A DNA stretch of 64,000 bases. Source: Pipra filicauda (lineage: Eukaryota; Chordata; Aves; Passeriformes; Pipridae). Under the pieces are notes generated by a model. The model was not told where the DNA came from. It did no database searches and saw only the letters and a program-made list of their open reading frames with translations. Below are positions 1 through 12,758 of the stretch, one piece after another. Positions within the stretch are counted from its first letter, which is position 1. Every line of letters begins with the position of its first letter. Location: positions 434,001 to 498,000 of the forward strand of contig NW_024104084.1 of the NCBI RefSeq assembly GCF_003945595.2, read 5' to 3'. Both the position numbers and the translations under genes were made by a program.

Positions 1-468
1 GCACCTTGAATCTTGTGTCCAGTTTTGGGCCCCTTATGATAAGATGGACATTGAGGTGCTGGAGCAAGTCCAGAGCTGGTGAAAGGTCTGGAGCACAAGT
101 CTAATGAGGAACAGTTGAGGGAGCTGGGGGTCTTTAGGCTGGAGAAAAGGAGGCTCAGAGGGGACTTTCTTGCTCTCTACAGCTCCTGAAAGGAGGCTGT
201 AGCCAGGCGGGGATAAGTCTCTTCTTCCAAGTAAGGGGTGATAGAATGAGAGAAAATGGAAGTTGTGCCAGGGTATGTTTATTTCGGATATTACAAAATC
301 ATTCTTCTCTGAAAGGCTGGTCAAGTACTGGAACAGGCTGCCCAGGGCTGCAGTAGAATCATCATCCCGGGAGGGTTCTAAAAGCTTGTGGATGTGGCAC
401 TTGGGGAGGTGGTTTAGTGGTGGACTTGATGACCTGGGAAGTCTTTTCCAACTTTAATGGTTCTATGA
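1..468 (+). mobile_element. CR1 LINE, 3' end (cut by window edge)
   Basis: This is the 3' portion of a CR1 non-LTR retrotransposon in sense orientation. Recognisable CR1 landmarks occur in order: a GTGTCCAGTTTTGGGCCCC block near 16-34, the AGGCTGGAGAAAAGGAGGCTC block at 136-156, the GAACAGGCTGCCCAGGG block near 331-347, and the terminal GGACTTGATGACC...GGTTCTATGA block ending about 468. The last block is the typical CR1 3' end, where a short TTCTATGA-type repeat replaces a poly(A) tail. The element continues to the left of the window. Frames are broken and nothing here is expected to be expressed as protein. Family assignment is from memory of CR1 consensus sequences; the subfamily is not determined. 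Confidence 0.9.
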
Positions 469-3400
469 AAGGGACAGCAAAAGTAAAGAAGCAATGTCTG
501 ATAATGTTCAGACTTCAGCCCTTATCAAGACTTAACTTTCTCCCTCTGCTCTGTTGTAGCAAGTTCATGCTAACAGAGGGTTCAGACTTGCCTTTCAGTT
601 GAAGAGTGTATTTCTTCTTTTGACAAATATTAGAGACAAAGAAAGGGGCAGGATGGATCAGTGGAAAGGTGATATACTGCAGAACATTTGACTGTTACAA
701 TTTTTCTGTACGTAAACTGTTCCACAGCCTTTTAAGTGTTCTTCCAAACTCATTTCACTAATCCAGTCTCTCCAGTCTCCCCCGTGGTAGATGGGAAACA
801 CTGAATTGATAGATTTAGTTTGGTGAGGAAAAAGCTCATATTAACTACAGGATGTTTATTAATGACTACAGAAATGATGAAGGGTCTTACAGTCCTGTAG
901 TTCTAAAGTAATAATGACAGACTTACTCCCTCACTCATGATATAATGTATTTTATGATGTTTACTTCTATTGTTCTGCCTCCTCCCTCCTCATGCTGTTT
1001 GCCATGTGCCTATGTCTTTTAGTTTGGCCTTGCTATACTTTTGCATGCATCAGTCTCAGGTTCCAGGTATCTGCAGACATTAGATATCTGAGTAGTAGGA
1101 GGTAATTATCCTTAATTTACAGACCAAGGTTAACCAAGATACATACAGTCTTGAAGATAACAGGTCTACAGGGGTTTGTAAGACCTTCTAAGATTGTTAA
1201 AGTCAGGATTATAAACACTACTGCTCTTCTCCATAACCAAGTGTTTGGACATGGAATAGGATCTTGAATTTACATTTGTCCCTCAAAAGGTCTGCAAGCC
1301 AACATGGAAAAGTAACTAGCCTGCATGTTCTCAGAAGCAGTTAGTTATTTCTTTTCCTCTGAATAAATGGAAGAGCTGTGTGTTTTTCAGTTATGGTGGC
1401 GCTTTACTCTGCAGTGGAAATGGATATCATAGTAACTTTTTATTCAAGGCATGGGAGAGTTCTAAACTATCAGCTGACACTACGTTTATGCTAGCAGACG
1501 AATGTGCCAAAAATCCTTTTTTCTGGCACTTAAGCCAACTGGCACAAACATCCAGTGTCCCTACTATTTAATATCTTAATGTGCCTAAGGACTAGAATTA
1601 TAAGCAACCAGCTCTTTTCTTATCCAGTCTTGCTTTTAAATTGGAAAACTAAGGCAATGATTTACTAGCTTTTTTTCATCTCTACAGGTGAGGTTTCTTG
1701 ATTTTTTTTTTTTAATTATGATTATATTTTTCAGCATGGGAACAGGAAGGGAGCTTGTCCTTATGGCTCAAATTCCAATTAAACTCTTGGATCTAACTCA
1801 AACTCTGCACAAATCTCAGTACAAACTAGTTTATTTTCCTCAGTTTTCAAATACTATTATAAAATGTTAAAATAGGTATCACAGTTGTCTTAGGCATCTG
1901 CAATGGTGAGCAGCAAGAGACAAGTACTTCCAGGAGATGATTTAGACCATAGTCTTACAAGAAAAGAAGTTAATCTGGGCCTAAAGTTCACAGAGCTTTC
2001 CACTTGGAAAATTATGAAAGTTCTCTTTTTATCATCATTTTTACAAGAAGGGTAAGGTCTATAAAACATAGAACTGGTTTCCAGTCTATTTAGAATAGCA
2101 TTCCTGTTGTGTATGTGCATGAAGGAAAGCTGCCAGAAAAATGCTACATGTGAAAGACTGAAAGATTTCAAACAACCAGAATCCTGATCAAAGCTTTGTC
2201 TTTCAATTTATGAAATTGATAAAAGCCCTCTAAACCAGATAGAGTTTGCTACAGGTTCTTAAATACAATTTCTCTGCTTTATATTACTTAACAATCCTTA
2301 CCCCTTTTATAAATTCCTTTTTAGATACACTCTATATGTAAATAAATTCTATTAACTGCTGTAACTGATATCTATATTTACTTTAACCATGTGTGAATAG
2401 TCCAGCACAAAAAGATCTCCATGAAGACTGTTTGGGGTCACTGGAAGAGAAATAATACATACTATTTTTTTTTTTGTCCCTCTGATTCTTTCCACTAATA
2501 CAGCACTTGCTCAGAAAATAAGTAGGAAAAAGAAATGTTGAATGTGTGGATAGCAGGCAGCTTGTTCCTGACTGAGGTGAAGAGAAGCTGCATCATCATT
2601 TCAACCTCCATCCTTACCACCTGCAGAGTAAAAAATGAAATCTTGTCACGCATGACAAGGATAAATTCACGCTTACCTTTGTCCATGAAAGCAAGGGGAA
2701 AAAAGTAAGGCTGGGAGGGAGGGATGGGGGGAAAAATAAAGAAAAAAACCCTTCAGCTAAATTTCAATTCCAGACGTTACACACATCCATAAAAGAAATG
2801 CCACCTCCCAGCAAGACACAGACAGTAAGAGTGAGCAGCTAAACTTCTTGGCCCCCAAAAGGAATGGAGGTAAACGAGCCTCTTCTTCCTAGGGCTAAAC
2901 TTTTGAGCACGCAGAAGAGGAAAGACAAACCCTATCAAGAAGTGTCATAAGGGCCAAGAGACTTCAAGTTAAATATAAACACTGACAGCACAGACATTAA
3001 CATTTGAGTTACTTAAGGCAATGAAAAGAAATAACCATTTATATACCACACCCATCCTTAAGGTATTTACACAATTCTGGTCTACAGCAAACTAGAGGGG
3101 TCAATCTTTTTTGTCTCTCTGCTAACCATGAAGCTTACTCAGCTAACTTGCATTATTCATCTGCTTTGTAGATATAAAAAGATAGGTGAGTATCTCCAGC
3201 ATAGAATGTCTTTGCTGCACATGGAAGAGCAACCCTGGAGGTCTTCATGTCAGCTGGGTCTTGACTTAATCCATGCTGACCAGAAGGAGGGGGCAGATGA
3301 ACACCTGATAGAGTACATAGCAAGTCTGTGACCTGCCACCATAGGGGTGATAGCTCACATCTGGTCTTTGCCTAAGCACGTGTCCAGGCAGTGACAATAT

Positions 3401-4408
3401 TAGGAATAAATAAATTTGAAGACAAGCTTATGCTTGTTCTTAATTGAACTTGAAATGAGAGATTAATCTTGATAACTCAAATCTGTTGTTAGACTTAGTG
3501 ATGAATAGTTTTTAAGGTCCAGCCCTTGCAGTCTAAACCAAATCTGCTATAAATGTTCCCTGCCTGTATCCCTGAATTGAAGGGATTGCCAAGTATTCAT
3601 GAGATAACGCAGTTCTGTAGAAAACACATACAATATCTGTCTTCTGTTTGGTTCCTAACTGCATCATTCCAGGTTTTAGACCAGTAAGAGTAATATGTCA
3701 GAAGGGCTGTGGTTTTTCTTCAATACTGTAATCTTGTTCAGATAAGTGTATTTAATTGGCTCCCCAGATTATTTGTAGATGTAATGTAGCTGAAACTTTT
3801 GAGATTTCTGGACATATTGTTAATGAATATTGAAATATAAATATGTTATAGAGTTTTGGAAATATCTTACAAATATTACTGCACACTGAGTGGCTCTGTG
3901 AGGTGTAGGTCAGGACAACATTTTATTGACTATGACTACTCCACTTTGAAGACTAGAATCTGAGATTGTTTCCTTTTGGCAGAGTTAACTCAAGTGGTGG
4001 GGATCAAAGCTTTGGTATTGCAGGTATGAGATTCAGCACAGGCTGATGCTCTGCAATTGGTAACGTTGCCTACAGCATTGTAGAAGGAGGAGGTTTCTGT
4101 CTAGTTGCATAACAGTAATGCTGTTTCTCTCTTTTTTTAATGGCATCTTCACAGCTGGACTGACATAAATGGTGTTTGTGTCATCTTTATTTCTTAATAT
4201 AGTTCAGACTATTGATATCTCACTGTTATTTGTACAGTTTTTGGGTTGTCTTCATTCAGCAATATTACCACAATTTCCATTTAAATAATAAAACCAATAG
4301 AAATGGCATCTATAACAGCAATATAACAATAACAAAAAAAAAATACTGACAAAGCTGAATGAAAATTATTGGGGTAATATACTACAAAACCTGAAATGGG
4401 AAGGAAGC
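469..4408. other. Unassigned AT-rich DNA, no gene seen
   Basis: Open frames here reach at most about 93 codons (minus strand, 1890-2171) and show no recognisable domain, signal peptide or repeat. Short T runs occur near 1698-1710 and 2464-2474. I see no known mobile element, RNA gene or CpG-rich segment. Confidence 0.6.
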
Positions 4409-4586
4409 AAAGGTTAGGGAAGGTTAGGAAAGGGAAGATTAGGGAAGTTTAGGGAAGGTTAGGGAAGGGAAGGTTTGGGAAGGGAAAGTTTGGGAAGGCT
4501 TGGGAAGATTTGAGAAGGCTTGGGAAGGCTTGGGAAGGGAAGGTTTGGGAAGGTTTGGGAAGGGAATAGAAGGGAAGGGAAGGGAA
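4409..4586. repeat. Decamer minisatellite, GGTTAGGGAA / GGTTTGGGAA type
   Basis: About 180 bp are built from degenerate copies of a 10-bp unit. The left third is mainly GGTTAGGGAA, the middle and right are mainly GGTTTGGGAA and GGCTTGGGAA, and the last ~25 bp decay to AGGGA pentamers. The left units contain the vertebrate telomere word TTAGGG, but the period is 10 rather than 6 and only a few units carry it. It most likely arose by local slippage of a purine-rich seed; a healed telomere is less likely. The strand asymmetry is strong, with G and A on the + strand. Confidence 0.85.
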
Positions 4587-4589
4587 CTC

Positions 4590-5020
4590 TAACTTTTACA
4601 GTTATGATGTTTTGATCAAAAAATTAACACATGCTTTATAACAGGCATGTTTTTAGTTGTTTTTTTCTTCCCCTCCTTTAATATATAATTATTTTGTTGT
4701 GATATATAGGAGCAATATTTTTCTCCTTTCTTTTTTTTTTCCCCTTTCCATTCCTCTCTTCTACCATGTACTTACCCATTTCACTTCATGCCTCATTAGG
4801 GTGCCGAGTCTAAACAGCCAGCTGGATGTGCCTGGCCTGTGTATGAGCATCTCTGCACCATTGTTCTGTTCTCTAACGCTGCTCCCTCTCTCCCCTTTGA
4901 AGCTGCTCTAAAGGAACTTTATCCCTCTGTTCCAGCTGCCATTTCATTAAGCCCTTGCTTCACAGGATTTTCCACAACCATTGACACATCAGAGCAAGGA
5001 TGTAGCCATTAAAATAATGA
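4590..5020. other. Unassigned spacer
   Basis: This spacer separates the decamer minisatellite from the G18 tract. It contains pyrimidine-rich stretches around 4657-4760. An 84-codon open frame at 4657-4911 is largely a low-complexity pyrimidine translation, so I do not call it a gene. Confidence 0.6.
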
Positions 5021-5021
5021 A

Positions 5022-5100
5022 GGGGGGGGGGGGGGGGGGAAAAAAAGAAGAAGGAAAAAAGTGAGGGGAGAAGTTCTAAAGTGAAAATTGTAAAGGAGTA
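5022..5100. repeat. G18 homopolymer followed by a purine tract
   Basis: Eighteen consecutive G residues (5022-5039) run directly into an A/G-only or A/G-dominated tract to about 5100. Long G homopolymers of this kind are unstable and are often mis-sized in assemblies. The run could form a quadruplex, or a triplex with the pyrimidine-rich tract 40 bp downstream; both are inferences from composition. Confidence 0.9.
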
Positions 5101-5140
5101 CAAGGTTATTTAAAAAAATAAAAGTCCAGATATAACTTGA

Positions 5141-5270
5141 TTTCTTTCTTTCTTTTTTCTTTCTTTCTTTCTTTTCTTTCTTTCTTTCTTCATTCTTTCT
5201 TTCTCTCTCTTTCTTTCTTTTTCTTTCTTTCTCTCTTTCTTTCTTTCTTTCTCTCCTCTCTTTCTCTTTT
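5141..5270. repeat. (TTTC)n microsatellite
   Basis: About 130 bp of almost pure pyrimidine are made of TTTC tetramers with CTCT interruptions. On the minus strand it reads GAAA and yields an open frame rich in Lys, Arg and Glu, which is an artefact of the repeat. Together with the purine tract at 5022-5100 it places two opposite-sense homopurine blocks within 250 bp. Confidence 0.95.
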
Positions 5271-6084
5271 TATCAGTCCTTGCTTCCCTCATGATCTAAC
5301 TCCTTTCTTTTTTCCATGTAGAAACATATCCATGTGTGCAAAGACAGGCAATCACAGTTTCAATGTCTGGTGATTGTCTCCAGATCTCCAGATCTTCCCA
5401 CCCCTTTCTTTACATCAGAGGGGTCCATGAGGAGAATATTTTTCTTTCTATGAGGCTCAGTCTTCCCAAGTGGAGGGTCAAAGTCCAGGTGAGGTTTTTT
5501 TGTAAGAACTCAAAATTCTTCGTGGATGGCAAAAGCAAGACTGCTTAAGTCTGAGCTTCTCTCAATTTCTTTTATGTCCTTAGAGGGAAACAACACACCT
5601 TACAATCCATTTTCTGAAAAGGACTAGAACTATATGTGGGAGTTTATCAGTGGTGAAATATAGTTTTCAGAGGTGCACTATGACAATAACGATTTGCAAA
5701 GGCTTCTACTGGGTATTGAGGAAAATCCCCTTTAACCCTGACTGCAGTTCACCCCATCACTATTTTATTCCTAGTTTAAATAAAAGAAGTTAGATGAGAG
5801 GAAAACTCGCACTGAAAAACATCAGATGCCTTTCCAACCCCTTCAAATTATCTTGTTTTATTGAACAAAGTCCAATTCAGCTGGAACAATTGTGTTAGGA
5901 TTGCACCTAAAGATCAGAATTAATTCTTGCCAGCTTCAGTAAGTGTTGCCTCTAGAATTCTTCCTTAGTTATTAGAAAATATAGGCAGGTCTGAAGTACA
6001 ACTTAGTCCTTTTAAAAACTTGATTGATTATGGAACTTGATTGACCAGAAAGGAAGCCATCTCTGCTTAGCTACCAACTTAGGC
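5271..6084. other. Unassigned DNA
   Basis: A unique-looking AT-rich stretch. Open frames of up to 78 codons overlap or flank the TTTC repeat and carry no recognisable domain. Nothing else was identified. Confidence 0.55.
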
Positions 6085-6240
6085 ACCTGAGTTAATTGCC
6101 TAAATTTAGCTACGAAAAATCTAGGCCAGAGCAGATCCTGCAAGGTCACACAGCATGATTATGACAGAGCTGGGATTCAGATCACAGGGGTCCTAGTCCC
6201 AAGCAATGCTATTACAAGACAGTCTTTCCTCCAAGTAATT
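6085..6240 (+). repeat. Possible ancient MIR-like / CORE-SINE fragment
   Basis: The segment contains GCAAGGTCACACAGC (6139-6153) and GACAGAGCTGGGATTC (6163-6178), followed by a GGTCCTAGTCCC...GCAATGCTATTA block. These occur in the same order and spacing as the well-known MIR-type SINE internal sequence (GGTCACACAGC ... CAGAGCTGGGATT). The flanking TTAGGCACCTGAG also resembles words common in old amniote repeats. The match is from memory and the element is heavily eroded, so this could be coincidence. Orientation follows the match as written on the + strand. Confidence 0.4.
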
Positions 6241-6608
6241 AATTCTCATTTTGAAGGTTTCAGCCGAGGTAGTGGGACAGAGCCACTATTTGTCTTGTAT
6301 AATTATTCATGCTACTATCCATAAAAATACTAGAAATAAGTTATGAATATGTTTATGAGACTTTTTATTCTTAAATTTGTTGGACTTAACCTTCCTCAGA
6401 CTTTTATTCCAATATATACGTATATGTTCACTTATATATGAATATACATTTGTGTGTGTTTCCACAGGGATGTGCCTGAGCCATTTCCATTCAACTTACA
6501 GTTTATTTTGATTTCATAAGATTAACTTTGTTGCAGTAATGATGAAAACTTTTAAAAATATTTTTTCTTTTTGTCTTTTTTTTTCTTATCACTTTCTTCT
6601 TTTCTTTT

Positions 6609-6643
<35 letters not shown>

Positions 6644-9600
6644 GCAGGCACATCTGCCCTATGGATGAATTTATTTCCTCAATCTCATGGTGCAATATTG
6701 CATTTCAGTTGTCACTTTTGATTTATCGTTACTTTAAACATTAAATCTTCCTTTGCATTTTTATTGGTTTCATTAAAAACATTCTGCTCGGCTTTTCATT
6801 TATAACCTATATCAAGGGAAAAAAAAAAAAAAAGAAGAACAAAAAACATCCCAGCTTCTGCTTCTCTGCTTTCCCCTCCTCTGTCTCATTCAGGATGCTG
6901 CCTTTCAATTTCACCCATTTTTCCAGGTGATAAAGCCAAAGCAATTCACTAGCCATATGTGAATAAAATAAATAAATTTGAAACTTAGATCTTTTGTAAC
7001 AAACAGAGTTTGTAAAAACATTTATTAAATCTAATAACTTTTGTGTTTAATGAAGCACAGAGCATATGTCAGAAGTATGGTGTCCAAAAGGCAGAAGCAT
7101 TGAATAGTTTATCTGGCAAATGTGTTACACAAGGTTTGACCCTTAAATTGAGCACTGGGAGAGATAAATAGGGTAATCAAAAGCACTCCCTTACAGTCAC
7201 ATGAACTTGGAGCCATCTGGTCAAAGCAAAAATAAATCAGTAATGCAACTGGAAATTATCTGTAAAGACCTTTGGGGATTGGTTGAAGCATTACTACAGT
7301 CTCTTTCATATGAGAGAATAGGAAGAAAAGAAAAAGAAAAAGAAAATTCAACAAAAACTAAAAAGCTCCGAACAAGAAAACTGCTTGTAGAGAGGACTAA
7401 AGTGACCCTTATTAACACAAGGGCCAAGAAAAGAGTACAAGGTACTCTTTCTTTATTAATTTTTTTTCCTTCCTTTTTTCTTGTGTTGGGGTGGTGGTGT
7501 TGTTTCTTGTTTGTTTATTTGTTTGATTTTTTTTTTTTCCTGGAAAGAATGTTTTTGATCCATCAGGATGATTCACAATTCTAACAAAAACAACAACAAC
7601 AACAAAATATATTATTATGTTTTATTTTTGTTGTTAAATTAGCCAAGTTCAATAGAGAAAACATTTCTTAGCTTAGGAGACACCAACAAATAAAAAGTTG
7701 GTTCTCTTTTCTTTCCTTTTTTTTTTCATTTAAAATTTTGAGTTTGTGAGAAAATATGTCTTTGGTTCTTGAAAATAAATAGTAAATATCTCAGGCATAA
7801 GCCTTCATCTTTCCTATGCTCAAATTCATGAAGAGTTAAACTATGTAAATCCTACTGTTGAGATCTGAAAAAAAGTAAAATAAAAGTAAAATAGAAATTT
7901 CTTTCTTATCCATATTTTGTTTTTCCTTTCCACATGTGCACTTGGAAATATACCCTGTTCTATGCAAGGAGCAGGAAATGCTCAGATCCTCATTCAGAGT
8001 AGAATAGTCATGTAGACAGCAGGAAACCTCCCTGGTCTTCCTTTGAGTGGAAAATTGAAGAAAAGACAACAGAAGCTTCTAGTCAGTGGGAATGTTTGCA
8101 GAAATGAAGTGAAGGTGTTGGGACTGTCCTTGAAGTCATACCTGCATTAACTTGTACATAGCAGTATTTTTCAGGTGATTGATTTTTTTCTCTCCTCACT
8201 AAGAAAGTTTCGAAGTATCAGCCGTTATAAACTCGATGTCAGATTCTAAATTTGCTGGAGTTTGTATAGTTTAGCTTTTCAGTAGGATGGTGTTGCTGGA
8301 GAGGAAATGTCTTGTAAGGCTGATAGACTAAACCAACCCTTCAGTCTGAAGAGAAATTGTTCCTGAAAAGGTGTAACTGGGTTATCTTCAACCCAGCTAG
8401 CTCAGGAATGAGTAGCAGCACAGGCACAGCAACCTACAGCTCACAGTTCACAGTAATCTCTCTAAAATATGAACTCCATCTCAGAAGTGTTTTGTGATTC
8501 AGACTGGCTACACAACTGCGGAACACCTCAGCAAATATGCTTAAAGAAGTCATGTCTATGTTGGCTGTGGAGACCAAAGAGCAGACATCTGAAAGACAGA
8601 GTATATCCTAGTTTCCATTTTTAACTCTTTCTGAGACCTCCATGTTGGCCTGATATTAGCAACCAAACCACCTCAGTTTCTGAACCTCTTGCCTATGTAT
8701 ACTGCAGCTCCTTCAATAGGGAGTCTCCCAGACTATGCTTTTATACAGGTTCTAACACAGTCAGACCTTTGACTCCTTTGGATCTTCCTTAGATATTAAA
8801 ATTGTGGGAATAAAACTCTGGGAAAGAAAGTAAAATCAAAGACCATAAAAAGAATAATATAACCTTCCTTCATGTATAATGAACAACGGCTTCTGTTGGG
8901 GATTTTCTTTCCACTACTTTACAATACTTTATTCTTCTGAATAAGCTTATTATGTGAAGATTGAAACATTAGGATTAATTACACCAAATGCTGGTGTAAA
9001 CCCTAATGAAAAACATACATCTCTTACACAGCCTGAATTCCCTGGAGAAATCTTGAAAATATTGACTTTGACAGTTTTTGCTGTGTGACTGATTGCATCA
9101 GTTGTATAAAGCACTTTAATAAGTAACATTTTGTATATGTGTCTAAGTGTGCATATGACTGTGTGTATGCATGGATATATGCCTTCCCAGATAAGACAAA
9201 AGGATTTGTTGAGGCTAAATTGAAGCTCATGTTTCCAAAGAGCTTGGCTCTTTCATCACGATGCTTTTGTCTCGATTATCTCTGGATTCTCTCTCCCTCC
9301 CTCCTCCCATCCCTTTTCTCTTTTTGCAATAATGCCTGTGTTTGATCTCTGTGTAAATAAACCAAGCATCAGGAAGTAACTAATGGATCCATCATGGGAA
9401 CCTGAAAATAAAGTTGAAAAAATTGCTTACACAGTTCATTCACCCAGAGGGTCTGTGCATTTCATTGCTGAAGGTTATGGAAATTTAGCTGGTAATAGAA
9501 AAAAACTTCACAGAATACAGCAGGAAATTTTCAAAGACACAGTGGGGAGAGAGGTGCCCTGTTCTCCTTCCCTGTCAGAAGGGGCTGAGTGCCTCATTTC

Positions 9601-12600
9601 CATATGTGACTTTGAAACTTGCCCCATAGATTCAAGGCCTGAAGGAACCATTACATTCTGCTTGCCTCATCTGATGCATGAAACAGAGGCCTGAAGATTT
9701 CACCTAAAAATGCCTGCAAGGAGGAGAAAAATTTTGGTGGAACAAGACAACCTGGAGTGCTGCTCACATTTCCTACACAATCCTGTTAATTAATAAACAG
9801 GCATGGTAAATGAATCTTCTTTCTCCTTTCCACTCTCTGTGCCAAATAGTCTGCATAATAATAGATGCAGCCCCTTTCATTGACCAGGTCACAATGTCTA
9901 ACAGCAAAATGTCTTGATACCTGTTCTTCTCACCTTACTTTGCACCAGCTGTTTAGATGTAAAAGGATCCACCTGGTTGGTTGAATCATTCAGACTATTT
10001 TTTCCCTTATTTCTATTAATAACAGATTCTGAATGGGTGAAGGAAGTACCAACACGCATGGAAAAAAATAACTCAATGTATACAACAAAGAACTGCAAAA
10101 TAAGATATTTTCTAGCTTGGTATTCAAGGGTTCAGAGAGAGGCAGAGAGGATAAAAGTGTTTTGGAAAGTTCAGGTCATTTTGGATGAACAGTATTCAAA
10201 ATAACTCTTTGTCTACAATGTCCTATCTCTGTTGTTGTCACAGCATAGAGCTGCCTATATATTTAGAATGTTTTCTTTGCTGAATGGTCAACTGATTTAT
10301 GTATTTATCTATCTAGTATGACACTGATGGGTGTCACTATGTATACACACTATTGTTTATTTTTTTCATTTTAAAATATATTTCCCTGTTCCAGAATCTC
10401 TTTGTTTTATTTGGGTATATTCAAAGGTATTTTTCTCCTGCCTCATTAGAGAATAATTTCTGGAACGGTACCATTTTTAAGACAAAGAGTAATACTCTGG
10501 AGTCTAAACATGAGGAAGAGGAAAACAAGCTGATTTATGTTAAGGCATACAGGAGTTGAAAATATACCCCAGGGTGAAATAAATATTACAAAACACAATA
10601 ATATCCTTGCTTTGCCTTGATATGCATTACAGTAATATTATGAATCTCTCTGTATAGTTCTGTATCCCTTGGAGAATCCTACCAGGAACGGGTTCCCATA
10701 GGCCTTGACACACTCAAAATGGGACAATCTCTGCCCTGGGGATGGGTGGGAAAGAATATAGAATATCACTAACAGTTTAAGGTCACTCCAGAAAAAATAG
10801 TGTAGACCTAAATGGATAGTGCAGATCTTCTAAACCCCAGTAATACTGTTGTCGTATTTTACTCATGAGGCTGTTCTTCAGACCAACAAGCATACTCAAA
10901 AGATGCTTGAAATAAGCATTCAAAGATAGAAATATGGCCAAACATCAGGCTAGCTGTTGACACAGTTGTCTTGTCTAATAACAGCTAGTGAATGTTGCAA
11001 GTGAAGGTGTGGGGTTGGAGGATGATGAAGGAAGGGAAGAGAGGGAGCTACGTTATGAGAAGGAAGGACTTTCATGGGAGCAATATGTCTTACAATCTAA
11101 TTGCTCTGTGTTTTATAGAACTTGATCATTAGGGTATCCTGCTTATGATACCGCAGAGATGTAATGGTGAAATAAAGCAAGAGGCTATTAAACAGAAAGT
11201 TTAAATATAGCTACAGGGACAGATACTTCATGACAACTTGACAGATGTCTTGGAGTGATCACTGGTTCCTTCATCACTAATTACAAAATCATTTGTCTTA
11301 AGGAAAGGACAAAAGAGAAGTAATTATGAAAAACATGATTCTTAAGGGATAAAAAAGATAACATCAGTTTCAAACATTGAAGCGATCATAACCATTTAGA
11401 ATCATTATTAGTTTGCTTGAGCCAATGACAGCTTGGTTTTCGAAGCCAGTGGGAACAGAGCTTCCTATGCCAAAGAGAAGAAAACATTCAATTTCTTGTT
11501 ATGCTAAACTTATCCTCAGACTCCAGAGATTTCTTTGATGAACAGTTCATTAAAATTTCCGACCGCAGATGAATTTGAGCTAAAATACACAAATGTTTTA
11601 ATTATACATTCCTTTTTAATTACACTAATGACTTGTAATGTGTTTATGTTGGTTTAGAGTTTAATTTCTTCTCTTAGATTAGGTGGTTGACTTAAGGATT
11701 GTGCTTTTCAGTAAAATACCATGATTCATCAATGTTTGATCATGAGTTAATCCAAAAATATTAAAGCATTGCAATCCTTGGAAGAATAGTAATGCACACA
11801 CATACACAAGTGCAATTGTACTTTCCTTTCATGTGCTTAGGGGCAGCTAAACCTTTGCAACAGTGCACAGCAAGGCACAAGTGTCAGGAGACAGAGGCAA
11901 CACTAGGAGATCTGCTGCTGTTAAGTCAGCAGACAGGAGAGTCATGGGGATGTAAAAAAATGGTTCCTGGATCAGCCAAGGTTGGTAGGATGATTGGTGC
12001 TCAGAAAGGAACACAAAACAGAGGGATGAGTCTTGCTTTTCACACTGTTTTGGGCAGCTGTTTTTCTTAATCACAGGCAGTCCCTGCCACATGTATAGAG
12101 TACAAGAATTACATATAGGTGCTTACTATGACATTTATGATGTTTAAAGTTGAGAATTCAATGTGGACTCTTTTTGTTGGGCTTTTTCTAGTTGTTGGGA
12201 ATGCATGGCACCTCCAGAGAGTGGTTCCTATCTCTTTTAGGAATCTGTATAAATCATGGTTAATCTGCCAGGAGCATGCCTTGTATCTATAGAAGATGCC
12301 AAATTGCTAGTTTAGAGACTATGCCCCACTTAGGATTACTAAATTTGTGTAACACAGTCTTAAATTCTGCTGGGCTTGAAGAATGTCTAACATGAAATGG
12401 GGAAAAAGCCTGAACCTATTTTAAAGCAATACTGATACAGAATTTGTCAGAAATGTAGTGCTTACTTTACAACTCTAATAGGTACTATACGTAATTGGAG
12501 GGGAAAGTAACATGGCTGGATCCTTACAGGTCAAAGTACCCTGTCCAAGGACAGGTCCAGACAGTATAGTGTTGGAGAGTAGTGTTTTGCACTTTTAAAG

Positions 12601-12758
12601 ACATTTACCTTCTGATACCTGTTCCCTGTTTCTCCTCCCATTCTTCTCCGTTAATTTTCATTGCACAATTTTCCCATGTCCCACCTACCTCTAGTCCTTT
12701 TCTGCCTACGGTTTACCTGCTTATGAAATTTCATGAGATCTAACAATTCAAAGAAGTG
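6241..12758. other. Unassigned AT-rich DNA with homopolymer tracts
   Basis: This stretch holds a T28 run (6613-6640), an A-rich run near 6818-6845, an AAC microsatellite (about 7583-7607) and several T-rich patches (7446-7545). Open frames reach 127 codons (7201-7584) and 103 codons (9383-9694), but none shows a known domain, and the first ends in T-rich low-complexity sequence. I found no RNA gene or recognised transposon. Confidence 0.6.
6613..6640. repeat. T28 homopolymer
   Basis: Twenty-eight T residues follow a longer T/C-rich stretch from about 6550 and end at ACAG. It resembles a polypyrimidine tract plus AG, but no convincing exon follows. It may also be the reversed poly(A) tail of an eroded retrocopy; no source sequence is recognisable beside it. 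Confidence 0.85.

Noticed and set aside
4409..4586. Interstitial telomeric repeat
   Set aside because: The period is 10 bp, not 6, and TTAGGG occurs only in some units. Slippage of a purine-rich decamer explains it better.
5110..5292. 60-codon Lys/Arg/Glu-rich frame on the minus strand
   Set aside because: It is simply the translation of the GAAA strand of the TTTC microsatellite.
6550..6721. Polypyrimidine tract plus ACAG followed by an open frame, like a splice acceptor and exon
   Set aside because: The downstream frame has no recognisable domain and no donor site in a sensible place. The T28 run is better explained as a homopolymer.
9383..9694. 103-codon open frame of ordinary amino-acid composition
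   Set aside because: It has no known domain, signal or conserved motif that I recognise. A single open frame of this size is expected by chance in 64 kb.
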